64,000 nucleotides of DNA from Paracentrotus lividus (lineage: Eukaryota > Echinodermata > Echinoidea > Camarodonta > Echinidae). The stretch lies in assembly GCA_940671915.1 (NCBI GenBank), contig CALNVZ010000649.1:6451693-6515692 (forward strand). The letters run 5' to 3'. Under the pieces are notes generated by a model that was not told the origin of the DNA, ran no database searches, and saw nothing but the letters and a program-made list of their open reading frames with translations. The first letter of the stretch is position 1. Each line of letters begins with the position of its first letter. Below are positions 12,622 to 26,200 of the stretch, in pieces. Both the position numbers and the translations under genes were made by a program.

Positions 12622-14162
12622 GTAAGTTCAATATCCACTTTTAAAAGTTTGAAACTTAGCCTGCCCCTTGCTTTAACAGTAACCTTTATGAAATACTTCG
12701 TTCTAATACAACGTTATAATGGTAGTTACACGGAGGTGTATGAGTTCAGCTTTTGAGAGTTTTGATTTTTAGCTTATTTTATTTAAGGTCACTCAAACCC
12801 CTGTTGCAATTCGTCGCTGAATCCACAAAGTGGCACGCTCGACCGTGGATGCACAAAATCACTTTTCAGGCTTTTGTTGCAAGCTTGTGGTCGTGTCAAC
12901 AAAAATGAATCTCAATCTCAGCTCCACACTTCAACATCTTTGGTCTCCCCCCCCCCCAAACACCTTACAGTCGCTATTCGTGAAGCTCGAGCTGGTGGAG
13001 CACCGCCTCTTTAGAGATAAACAGGTGATGGGTCGGGACAGGCAGCTAGCCTGGTAGGAATGGTAACATGCTTATCTTCTGTTTTAATATCATCTGTCAA
13101 TGGCCAGGATTTAGCTCTTCATCTACCATGAGGTTTGTGTGGCTTGACCTATGAACTTGAGGATTGACTCTCTTGTGACTGCTGCACTTTGACAACTTGT
13201 AGGGCTTGTTCGTTGGGTTTCGGTCAGGAGGGTGAGATACGTACATGTATGTTGACCAATATAAACATACCCAGATATGCGGATAAATCAGTATTTCTCT
13301 AATAATGTTTACATTTACCTGTAGGCATATGAATGTAGGCCTACATGTACCATGCAGACAGTTAAAATAATTTAGGTATGAAATATACTCATACAATGTA
13401 TGTGTGTGGTACCAAATCAAAACCACTAGATCCCCCCCCCCCCTTTAGATACATTGATAATTATTAAAGACTTAAGATAAATGAAGCTTGATTTATACAT
13501 GCCAAATTTAAAATGAATCTCATTTTAATGGGTAAGTTGCATACTGGGAGTATGGCAGGGAAGCACAGTTTTATGAGCTGTGACTGGGCAAGTTCGTTAC
13601 CGTAGCAACTGCACATAAATTTGGTTTCAGTGTATGGTTTACCTACTTGGTACACCGCATGTGGTCCTGTCAGGTCGAAGGAAATAACTCTCAGAATTCA
13701 TTATTACGACTCCATGCACACTTCGGTCATATGTTTTGACGAGTGAGGTCAAAGTGAAGTGTTCACTTGCATCTGTGGGAAGGGGGGGGGGGGTGGGTGT
13801 TAGAAATAGGTTTAATTAGAACATGAATATTGTGTGTTTGATTATTAGAGTTCAAATTTTTATTCCTCATGTATAACTTGTGTTGGCTGGTGATAATATG
13901 TAGTACCTGCATAATTTTAAGGTACCTTCCCAAAACATACAGCAGCGGCCCGCTACGTGAACGCCGCACTGCGGCGCTTTATACAGGGTGTACTAATCCC
14001 CTCCAATTAAGTCAATGGAAGAATAATAGAGGAACTGTATATCCTGCCTAAAAGCCCGCTGTGCGGCGTTCATGCAGCCGGGCCGCGGTTGTATCTTTTG
14101 GGAAGCAGGCATGATTTTTCTCCGCAGATCCGCGGATTTCCACCGATTTTAAAATTCTACAA

Positions 14163-14205
<43 letters not shown>

Positions 14206-17200
14206 CATGCCTGGGGAAGGTACCTAAGTCAATTTGTATGGGCATGAGGTGCCAAACAAAACAATTTATTCATACTTTTCAAAGTTCCATTTGTGGAAGG
14301 ATGTAATTAGTAGATTGAAAAGATGACAATATTATAAATGCAAAATTCAGATGATACACAGACTGAAATGCTTGAACTTTTTTTTTTCATATCCCCCATT
14401 TATCGTTCTGATGATTTAGTTTGATATCACTTTATTGTATTCATAACAAAGGAAAAATGTTTACAATTTACATAATAAGAATATTCTTATAATAGACCCA
14501 GGTTATATCTTGTTTTTGTGTCAGTAATTAAAAATACAGATATAAACCCTAAATACAGTTAAGACTATTTGTTTTATGCCATATGCAGTAAATTTTTTTT
14601 TTTTGTTGTTGTATGTTTGGGTACATATAGGACCTACATGTAATGTCTATACCACTTACATTTTTTTCCTCACATTGAATATGTTTCATATTTGTTCTTC
14701 ATTCACAGGACTGGGTCACAGCTACAGATATTCTGGTTATGCTAACAAGATTAAATACATTCGGAGATGAAGTTTTCAGGGTACCAAACGTTCTACGATC
14801 GTACTTCTATGCCATTACAGATTTTTCCATTGGTGGAAGGTAAGTTACTCATCAGTGGAATAAACTTTAAAGAAGTTTTGTTTCTTTTATAAATAGCATT
14901 TTTGAAGTCAAAACTAATAGACCACTTTCATTATGTATTCATTTTATATGTATGACGTCACCTAGGGTTGGACACGATGCTGCGAGTGCACGACACACAG
15001 TGTCGAATAAAGTTAGGCCATAGCTTAAATCTGTGGTTTAACTATTGATGGCAAAATGTGACACAATCTATCCATGTTGTTATGTTCCTTACATGTTTAA
15101 TGGATTCTGGAATTATGCTTTTGGTTAGGGAAGCTTTTGAATGTATCATTCCATGGTATTTTATAAAAGTTTCAGTACCAACATTTCTGATAAATCAAAC
15201 ATCTACTGTTCAAGATTGTATCGCATTTTCCTACCCATGGTTAAACCATAGTTATAATCTATGGCTTAACTTAGGATGCCTTTGAGAATAAAAGCCATTA
15301 ACTCAATACAGCAATGGTAACACTTATAAACTACACAATAAAACAAAGAAATGGCACATACTGAAAATAAATGTCCTGTCTATGAATGAAACTTGATGCA
15401 TTCCTCCAGTATGAATGAAAACTGCTGGAATGGTGGTGGAAATATTGTGAGATAAAGTCAACAATGTAGAGGATATCATCTGTTAAAAGCCACAAGGGAG
15501 TTACCTACAGTGAAGACATTTGAGTTAAGGCCTTTCTGTCTCTCAGAAGAAGATATATGATAGCTTGGTATCCCATGGCTTGCCAAACTGATGGGTTTGG
15601 ATCTCATGAGTTACATGTAGGCCTTTCTTCACCAGACGAAAGTTTGGAAATATCCCACTTCAGACGAAAGTTTGGAAATATCCCACTATTTGTGATTCCA
15701 TCAATGTATCAGAGATTATTGGGAATTTTAAGTCAGACATCATAGTCTTTGTAATATTTCCAAAATAGCTCGAATGAGCTTCTCAAGCTGAAGATGAAGC
15801 CTGATCAATATCAGGCTATAACTTGAATTAGGTCATGAAAACTCTAGCTCTTACTTCAATCATCAAATTTACGGTTTAGCCGATTCCAGGCTATGTCCCC
15901 CTAACACCTTAAAGTGAGTTATTTCAAAACTAGGGTCTGATGAAGAACCAGCTACTGAGAGGATGGTTCTCATGATTGATATAGGTCATACTAACAAGCT
16001 AGGTATTGTGAGAAGAGATTCAGAATGGAATCAATGATATTTAGAATTCTACTTTTAGAACAAGTCGATCTAGTTTCGTCTAAGTTTTAAAGAACATGAT
16101 TCCATGCTAGAAAATGCTTATTTAAGACCAAAAAATTATGAATCAGAGCAGAAAATGTTTGATGACGAATGTAGCAAATTGCCTCGTTTTGTGAAAGATT
16201 TTCCACTTGTGAAAATAACCCCCCCCAAAAAAAAAAAAAAAAAAACTAAAAACAAAACAAAACTAATCAATTTAACTAAGCATAACAAAAACAAAAATGC
16301 TACCTAGTATTAAGTTGATTCTTCCATATTGGATGTTTACGTACACGTTTAGGCCTATATTTTTGTAACATGTGATGCTCTCAACATACATGTAGAGAGG
16401 GATGCCTTATAGGCCTACACCCCTGCCTTTGTCTGTCCCATCTCCCTGGTCTGTCACTGTGTCCCTACAAATTGATGTACAATGTTTCTGTGTACAACCT
16501 GACTTGTGGAATGCTCATATGAGTTCATATTTACCTTTGCCACCTGAATGGCCTAGTTCACACTTAGGATTTCATACCCTCTACGCAACGCAATGTCAAC
16601 ATCTACTCCTCAATAAGAATAGGTGTGAATGAGTGAAATCAAGGTCTAATTAACATGTGGGCCAAATAATCAAGCATGTAAGCATGTAAAGTTTAAAGGT
16701 GCTGTTACATTTGTCAAGAAAAGGAAAGAAGAAATCAAATTTAGAATGAATATTTTGAATATTAGAAAAAAAAACAAGGACTAATTATCACACTGTACAT
16801 TTTGGAACTTTCAGGATTTATATTTCATTGCAAAGAAACGTGCTTAGTTGCTATTCTATTTTAAGATTTACAAAATAAGAAAATTAAATGTAAATTGTTC
16901 AGTGTTTTAATTTGTCACATTGCTAAACAATGCACACAGGTTTCTCCATGGTTCTGTAAAATCAGAGAGAGCTCCCTGATATGTTTACCTCCTGACAGCT
17001 TTCATCTCAGCACCAGATCATGTCATATCTAAATGAAAGACATCCTGCGCTTGATTAAACCATACCTGAATCATATTTTCTTTGCAGCGCTTAAAGGACT
17101 GATACACACAAGGCGGTGCTTCACTAGCCAGAGCTTGGAAAATAGCTCGCTGTTTCTGATGTGATAAATTAGTCCCATCAGTGAATATCCAACTTTTTAA

Positions 17201-20200
17201 ATCAAATAATAACCTGCTGAATTTGGTAAAATCTCTGCCAAAATCATCATCCAATGCTTATTTCCAAATGCAAGCAAGTTCTGCTGTTCTGGGTCAAAAT
17301 AGGGTGATAAATCAAGTGATGCTGTAGTGGTGACACGACATTTGCTCCTGTGACAATTGCCCTGGGCTTTTTTTTGTCTAAGATTTAGGGTTATGGTTAG
17401 GGTTGCAATAGGGTTTTATGTTAGGTGTAGGATTCGGTATAGTGTTAGTCAAGATGTCAAGGGTTTAAGTTGGTCATTCGATTAGTGAATGGAATTGCAG
17501 CAGAGCAATTGTCGCCAGAGCAATTATTATGGAACCGCTACACTAGCCTCAACCCTAAGCCTGATCCTATTATGCATGTATATCGAGGTTGTATGTGCAA
17601 GATGAAGGTCAGATAGAAAATCTGAAGCGCAAACTGATGTAGTGTCAACTTCGCACATCAACCAACTTTGTGTTTTTCCCCCGATTCACCTTGCATCAAT
17701 CACGTTATTTTCTGGGCACAAGCTGATGAAGAAACAACTATGTACTTTAGAGTGTTACACATGCAGCTAATGCCCTATTGCATCTGAACAGAGTTGAGGT
17801 GAATCATACCTCACATAACATTTACAATTTGTTCACTTCACCTGAGGTGCACTATTTTTTTTATTGACGCAACCACATGAACTCTTATGTAGGAAGCAGG
17901 TCTATTTTGTGCCCCTAATGGTTTAGAAATACAGATCTGTGTCTATTTCTCACTCCCTGTGCATTCTGGAGCTAAATGACGTTTTCTTTAACATTATAAA
18001 CCCCTAAAGGATTGAAACCCAACCTACAAGCTTGAGACAGATTTTTTTCCTTCAAATTTTGCATTATTTTCCCTCGTGATCCAGCATTTTCACAGTGCTA
18101 TTACTATTCTGTTTCGTTGTGGACCAATGTGTTGGCTCAGTGGATACTAGTGTCTGCTCATAATCGGGAGGTTATGGGTTCAATCCCTGGCCGCATCATA
18201 GTGCGGTATGGTATGTCACAAAAACAGCTCTCGTGCGACTGAAACGCCCATTTTGATATTTTTGCATTTTTGGGTCCGTTAGGATCCAAGCTATCAGAAA
18301 TTGATGGGGTTCAAATTTTCAGACCCCTCCTTCATTTCCTGGGGGCCCTTTAAAGGGCGTCATATTGGCCCATTAGGAAAATGTCGTGTATTCCTCCTCA
18401 TATCAAATTTTTATTACAATTTTTAATCTAAAGTGACCAGAAATGTCAAAGTAGTTCATTATCAGTGATATTTCATCCTAACCGTTATATCATTTTTACC
18501 ATAATGGGGCTCAATTGAAGAATTATGGTAACAAAATTAGAAATAAAAAATGAAAATGTTGAAAAAAGAGTCAATTGTCTTTATTTTGGGCAAAAATTTT
18601 GCAATGAAAAGACACTTTGTAAACATTCAATGGTAAAATTGAAGCACGTTCACCATCAACATAATTTTATTTGACCAAGTTAAATGTAAAAAATCAGCCC
18701 TAATTATCCCTGGAAATCATAATTCAACAGCAGAGGGCGCCATATACATTTGGAAAATAATTTAGAATTCTCTCAAAAATCATCTTTGTGACGCTTTAAT
18801 GCACGATCAGAAAGGAAAGAAAAAAAAATTGATATAATTATAGTACTTTCCACATGGTATTTTTTACTTTTGTTATGCACCCTCCGCCTACGATATACTA
18901 CAGTTGTAATACTTTTATGGATACCCTCTCATTATATAAAATTGTTCATGGATTGAACATGGAGGACTCTTTCTTCCCTGTGTTGACACTTCATACCATG
19001 CAGATGTTGGGGGGGGGGGTTAATAACCAGGCGCGGATCCAGGGAGCCCGACGGTCCCCCTCCCCTAAAAAAAAAAAGCGAAGTTAAGATACACGCCCCC
19101 CCCCCCCTCCGCTTATCGCTGACGTAAAAAAAAAAATGAATGTACCTTTTGGCTCGCCCGGTGTAACGGGGAAAAAAATTGGGTGTACCAAAATCTGAAA
19201 TTCCGATTTTGCCCCCCCCCCCCCCCTGTATAATTCCTGGATCCTCCACTGAGAACAAACAAAAACTACAAAACAACAAGATAAAAGTCAAAAACAAAAA
19301 GCAAGCAAACAAAAAGCTACCATATCTAAAATATTATTGATGAATTCCAAATTATGATGCCATATGTACAGTATATCGAAATATAGGGTAGATGTAGGGA
19401 ATAGCGGACAGTAGGGAATATCGGACGGTCACCACATGTCCAGCCCTAGCTGCCAACATAAGATCAACTGAGTTGGAATACCGGCATCTATTGGTCAGGT
19501 GGTCTGTCTGGGAAGGTTGAATGCTGTATTCGACAGCAACAAGTGAGAAATCTCCGAGAAAACTACTAAAGTCTGTCAAGGTAGGAAAATTTGCAGCCTG
19601 AAAAATGGCCTGATGTAAAAATTGAAATTTTAGAGAATGTGATGGTATAAAAATAGAATTGGGGCATGACCTCTATTTCATGCATTATGGACATGTGCTG
19701 AGGGTGGGCCAAACGTGTATGGAGTGTTTGCACTGTACAAAGCCTGTGTATTGGGGTGGCAGTGTGTTGAAAAGTGCTAGTCAGTCATTTTTTTGTGTAG
19801 GGAATACCGGACACCACATTGACGGTTGTTTGTTTTACTTCCGGGTTGAGTTGCTAAGCATGTAGATCAAATAGGTTTGCATATACAATGTATTATATTT
19901 ATTTATTAAATTGTTTGACAATTTTGAAATGTCTATTTCTCTTTATTATTATTGTGATATGTCATGATCTACATTAGATATAAAGTTATTCTGAGTGTTT
20001 TGAAATTTTGTAGTAAAATGCATATAATCTTCTAAAAATGAACAATGTTATAAAAAAACAATACCGGTACAAACATGTTAAGTTGATGGTTTACATTCAA
20101 ATCAGTGCTTCCAGACAGATCTTTATACAAAAAAGAGGGTAAAAACATACTGTCCGGTATTTCCTACACTGTAGGGAATGCCGGACAATTTACCATGACG

Positions 20201-23200
20201 TCATTATTTGCATATAACTGCCTCAACAAATATTTGATTACCTCAATTTTTTTGGAAAATAAAGTTGAATGATGTAGCTAAGCAATGAGAATCTTTTTCT
20301 TTTGTGATTTTATTGTTTTCATGTCCTAATTAAGCAAATGAGCTTAAGTGGCCGGTATTCCCTACATCTACCCTATATCATATTGAAACCTTAGATGTTT
20401 TTTTTTTCTTTCTTTCTTTCTTTCTTTTCTTTTCTTTTGTTTGTTTGTAGTATTTTTTGTGTTGTTGGAGGGTCGGGGAGGGAGTCTCAGATATCATTAA
20501 GCCCCTCCAATGATATTAGTGAGGGTGGGAAATCAGTGACCCCTCTTCTAATTTCTTTTAACATGTTTAATACAGCTCACATTTCGCCTCTCTTGCACTT
20601 AAATTGCATTTTAAAAAAAGATACCACTGCAGGGGTCTGAGCCCCCCCCCCCCCTTGACTCTCTTGGTTGGGGCTGAATAATATGAACCCAAACGTTTGA
20701 GGGGGCCCCTTCCCTCCTCATCCCCTCCCAATTCGTTTTGAAACATCCCGGATACATTTCAAATCTCTCAAATAACATCCTTTTATATAGCTCACTCTGC
20801 GCTTTTGCAAATTTTAAAGTTTAGTTTAGTTTTTGTACTATCAGGAATGGGTATTAGCCTTTGAAAACCCCCGTTGTTTGTGGGGGTGGGTCTTCATTAT
20901 CATTGAGCCTTACAAAGGGCATCCTCCCATCGGTTTAACCCCCTCTCCCTTTGTAAGAGGCTGCGATATTACTGAGCCCCTTATCCCTGCTACCGATTCG
21001 CTATAAAATAACTCTTCAGGTCTATCTTCAAGATCACGACTTTTATTTTCAGCTCGCCCTGCGTGCTCGAATGCCGTTAAGTTATTTTTTTTTATATATA
21101 GGAACCAGAGGGTTCCTTACTTTATGTTTGTTGGGGCTCAGCTATATTTCGGGGGCAGGGACTTCATATCATTGAGCCTTCTTGCTCCCAATTTGTTATC
21201 AAGTTATAAAAGGAATAATATTTTTATAAAATAATTCTCGCCTCAACGAGCTCGCATGATTTAATGTCTGAAACGCCCAACTATCTCGTATTTGTGCGTT
21301 AGCAAAAGTCCGGTGCGGATAAGGGGCCAGTGGGCCCGAACGCCTCCTAAAAATAATTTGATAATCAATAATAAAGGGGGGGGGGACAAATATGACTTGC
21401 TGACACAATTGACCAACAGAAACTTCTTGATGGCTGAACGAAAACAAATTGACACCTACCAACCCCCCCCCCCTTCTGCTTATCGCACGGACCAGCGTGA
21501 CGTGGAAAAAATTGATGTATCTTTTTGCTCGCTCGGTGTGATGAAAAACAAATTGGGTGTACAAACATGTGAAAATCCATTTTTGGCCCCCTGTAACGAA
21601 ATCCTGATCCGCCACTGATAGTCAAGGGGTAGTAGTATGTTTTGAGGAGCGGGCATGCGCACAAGATGATACAATTATTCTAAACCAAGTCTTGTCTTTC
21701 TTTTCGAGTTAACATGCAAGAACTGGCGGATCAAGGATAAAGAAAATACTAGGCTCATCCCAAAAAATTGGAAAATTAGGGGACGCAGCCGAAAAATTTC
21801 AAATTTAACATGTACAGTCAATGAGGTTTTTGAAATTATAGGGGGTGCGCGTCCCCTGCGCCCCCGCCTGGATCTGCCACTGCGGCGTAGCATCTTAATG
21901 AAAGAAATAGTGTCCACTCCCTGTTATTTTTTTTTGAAATTTCAAGCAGGCGATGATGTTAGGCGCAAATACCATTTGTAACAAAACAAACCTGCGATTT
22001 TATTAAACATTATTTGTAAAAGTGCCCAGTTCAAAACTTTTATTTATTTTTGAATTATCCATGCATTTGAGTGACCAGACGTTGATATTTAAGAGTATTA
22101 TTTAAAAAACATTATCAAAATATGTTTGTCGCCATCTGTTGTCAAAGTAACGTTTACATCTGATAAAAGACTAAATTGGGGTATATTTTTACCTTTAAAA
22201 GGTTGGAATAGCCATCTAAATGGTATGTGACAATTGTTTATTCATTTATTCTAATGTTTAATACCATTTCAACTCATTTTTTTGACATCCTAACCCGAAA
22301 TAAAATAAAAACGCCACATTTTTCTCGATTTTATACTTACGCCCTTCATTTTCACAATTCTTTGTTCATTTTGGGACCCCTAAACTGTGAAGAAAGTAAA
22401 TTTTGATGATGCATATTATTCCGTATGAATTTCTTTGAAATTCTGGACAACTTAACAGTGAAATGGCGGAATAATTTGAATTAGGGAGGAGACAAAAAAT
22501 TCATATATTGGCCAAAGTGGCGCCCCAAAAGGGCCCTATAAGAAATGATGGAGGGTCTTGAAAATTTGAACCCCATCATTTTTGGATGAGTGGGACCCTC
22601 TAGAAGCCAAATCCACCCAAATATCACTTTGGGCAGTTTAGTCCTACGAAATGACATAACAAACCCCACTATCATAACAAAAGACATCAAAAGATGCGAG
22701 TTGCTGCTCCCTGTTAGGTGTTCAACAAGAAAGGGATAGGGCAATTTTGCTCTGGTGCTGCTCAGTGGCTGCCGGGACCATGATTAATTGGGCCAAAAGA
22801 TTGTCCATTCACCTTTATTTCAGAAAATAAAATTTGGAGCATTAAAAAAAAAAATGTTTTCCATTATTTTCTCAGGTGTAAATGCAATGGTCATGCCAGC
22901 CAGTGCGTGGAAGCACCCAATGATCCTTACAACTATCTTGTATGTGTATACCAGTGTGAACACGGTGTTTTATTTATTGTTATTTTCTCAGGTGTAAGTG
23001 CAACGGTCACGCTAGCCAGTGCGTGGAAGCGCCCAACGATCCTTACAACCGTCTTGTATGCCAGTGTGAACACAACACAGCAGGTCCAGACTGTGGAGAA
23101 TGTCTCCCTCTCTACAATGACAGGAAGTGGAGACGAGCCACCGCTGAGAACGCAAATCAGTGTATGAGTAAGTACATCCGAAGTTATACTAAAAAGCCCT

Positions 23201-26200
23201 GTTCACACGAATACCGCAATATTGGTGAATCGTATCGGTAAAGCATTTTATGGTAATCCCTGTTTATATGCTCCTCAAAATAAGGAAATAATTCAACAAT
23301 ATATATAAACCGTCATAAGTATAAAGTTCATGGACATCCCATGTTGTGTTAACTACAGCACGTGTCCCTGTGGGTTGACAAAAAACTTAGACATATGACG
23401 GTTTCGAGAAACGGGGCCCCAGGTGTCTCCCATTTGTCAGAAAGGATCCGTGGTTAAAGACTCCGCCATCTTTCCCTTCGTTGCTGATGTGAAGGCTCTC
23501 TATTGTTTAAATGACTACTAAATTACCAATAATTTCGCCATTGAGGTATTATGCTATTTCACATCATGCTTTATAGTATTGTGTCTCGTTACTATGACAG
23601 TGGCATGACTTCATCTATTTTCCCCTTCAGTTCAATTTGCTTAATTTGAAGAATTTAGAGAGAACGATAATCAGCTTGTGTGAGTAATGATGAGAGTAAT
23701 GCGGCTGTCACAACTCGCCGTACCTAAAACGTGCAAGTCCCTACGATGGATTTCGTAGAAAATTCGTGCAGCGGAGGTACCTTGCAGGTACAATGCATGT
23801 ACGATGTGCAGGAAGTTTTTTCAATACCGTTACTACAGAAACGCAGGAATCGTAGAAGTTGACCTAGGACCTGTGCGTGCATTGTACATGCAACGCAGGC
23901 TACGCTGATGGCACGTGCCAAGTAGCCTACGATGAGTTGTGACCGCCGTATAAGATTCTTACCTAAATATGATCATAATGAAGCATGATGTTGAAATGAA
24001 TGTGCTCCTTACTCACAGGCCTGATGTGAAATTTACAGTAGAATAGGACATTATAGAAAATTAAGACAAGTATACAGTCTGTGTCAAATAAAATGGTACA
24101 AGTGGAAAACATTTTTTCATAGTATGAAGATTAATCACAACCTGGTATTGTTTGGTATAGTCATAAAGCAGGAAAGTCAGACTTTCTTCTGCAATTTTTT
24201 TCATCACATTTGGGGCTGTAGTTTTTGAGATATGAACAGTTTTCTACAATCAAGAAAAATCCATTTTCGCACGACGTCCATGTTTTTGTGTAGGTTGTGC
24301 GTAATGGAACAATAGAAGTGCGTAATTTCGATTTGTTCCTCGTCACACAAAATTTCACATAATTTTTGTTTAATGAAAGCAAATTATACAGAACAAAGTG
24401 CGTCAGCATGGAAAATCTTTTGGCTTTAATTTGGTACCAAATACACATATCATTTGAAAAGATTTCACACCTAAATTATTTTTTCCCCGACTGTACCATT
24501 TTTTTTGACACAGACTGTACTTGTCATGTACTTTGGGGAATTGATCATGTTACATTGTTTAGTGTCGTGTGAGCATTAGATGTTTGATTTAACATTGTCC
24601 ACACTGAAAAAAAGTTGAAAAACAGTAAAGGGGCAGGGTCAAGTATTGACATTTTGTTTCAGTCTTGAAGTGATTTTTCTTATGTGAGTGTATTGAAGAT
24701 ATTCTGAAAGTTGATGAAATAAAAAAAAAAGAATAAACTGTTCTATTTTGCAACTTAAAGTTAGAACGGATCAAACAAACCATCTGAATATTATCAGGGC
24801 AAACTGTATCACCACTGGTGCACATTGTATTTCCCTGATTTGAAGTAGTTATCCCCATCAATGCTGTTTCATCTCAAAACCCAAGTTTTAATTAATAGGC
24901 ACTCTAGGTTTCGGAAAGCAATAGGCCTACTTCACCAAACCCAAGTTTTTAAATTTATAGAATAAGGCACTTTTTTTCTGATCCCATGGTTAAGCCAGAT
25001 CAGAGAACGTCAGGCTGTTACTCTCAAACAGCAGGCTAAATTGTGCGAAACTTCAGACCAAAATAGTGTGCAATTTTGCAGTGTAGCTCGTAAAAATCTC
25101 AAAATTAGCCCACTATTTTGTGAATAGCTTCGCCAGCACAAGGGTAAGCCCTATCCTACAACCTGTATCAGGCATGGATTCCAAATCGGGCTTCAGCTTG
25201 AAGTACATCATAAAACACCAGCTCGATCCGGTAAAGCACCAAGTTCCCGCTTCACCTATCTTTTGGCTCCCCCCCCCCCAATCCACGTTGAACAGTAGCA
25301 GATCCAGCCTTACTTCACACAATCAAAAGTATTGGCCCATGCCCAAACATTATAGAGCCACTATTGTTTCCAAACAATTGGGCCTGCACAATCTAATGAA
25401 ATTGTATCCTGGATCCGTGCCTGTTGAAGCATGCTATTTCAAAACTTTGTTCTGATGAAGTAACACCTAATGAGGCTTGGCTTGGCTCAGAAAGCATCCC
25501 GGAGCATTTTGTGGTATCTGCTGTGTGGTGGTGGAAGGGGTCACACATGTCCTCCAGATGACTGGACAACTTAACTTGGGTCTACATTGTGTAGAAATGG
25601 TCTTTAAAGGGGTTGATTAACCTTAACCTGGATCAAAAAAATTAACTGCTGTACAGTAAGTATAATTTCAACCGTTATGTTGGACAGGGATCACCTTTTA
25701 TACTAATCGGCCGTTTATATGGCAAGGTATTTAGGATAAAAACCATTGACAGTATTCTCTGAAATTGTAAGAGATCCGAACTATGTGGGCATATAATGTA
25801 ATATAAGAAATCTATATTATTTCTCGATTGTGTGATTTGGATTGTTCTTATCATAATTGGGGATAACTCTTAAATATTTATACTGGGATGGGCAGTATAT
25901 TGTGCCAGACTAAATAGAATTTACAGTTTTCCTCAAAGTACCTTTCGTCTTCATAATATTATGGATTGCTTGTTCTTTAATATCAAACGTCCCAAGCTTT
26001 AATGACCATTGTGTTTGGTTGTTCAACTTATGTCCAAACTACCCAAACGCAAAATGCTTAATTGTTTTGTTGTTTTTGTTGTTGTTTTTTTTTTTGGGGG
26101 GGGGGCAGCTCTTACACAAGAATTTCAATAATTTTCATATCATTAATATGACAAAACAGTGAATGTGTAGACTTACATGACATTTCATGCTTTAAATTGT

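Larger units (their letters stand above)
18212..22665. mobile_element. Large foldback element (about 4.5 kb) with other elements inserted
   Basis: The left arm segment gatggggttcaaattttc...ccttcatttc...ggccctttaaagggcg near 18305-18360 recurs as its reverse complement near 22524-22575 (gaaatgatggagggtcttga, aaatttgaaccccatcat). Outside this core the arms match more loosely. The middle holds the element at 19381-20378 and several 'gatccgccactg' pieces. No open frame of note. Boundaries are approximate. Confidence 0.5.
14840..22875 (+). other. Intron, 8.0 kb, crowded with inverted repeats
   Basis: Contains a 28-bp tandem duplication (cagacgaaagtttggaaata) near 15631-15688, a telomere-like stretch near 17380-17410, a tRNA-derived element at 18121, a large foldback at 18212-22665 and smaller elements nested inside it. 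No laminin coding sequence was seen until the duplicated LE1 segment at 22876. Confidence 0.85.

Noticed and set aside
16100..16310. Open frame ending in Lys-rich sequence
   Set aside because: The Lys run is the A tract at 16227; no domain or conserved context.
17018..17254. Minus-strand 78-codon frame ([21 protein letters not shown]...)
   Set aside because: Composition looks protein-like, but I recognise no family, see no splice context or extension, and cannot exclude chance.
18121..18203. Functional tRNA gene
   Set aside because: A and B boxes are present but the acceptor and T stems do not pair well; kept as a SINE-like element.
22940..22991. The duplicated LE1 segment as a real extra exon spliced to the true LE1 exon
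   Set aside because: It would need a 52-nt intron and the phases do not match, so the frame would break.
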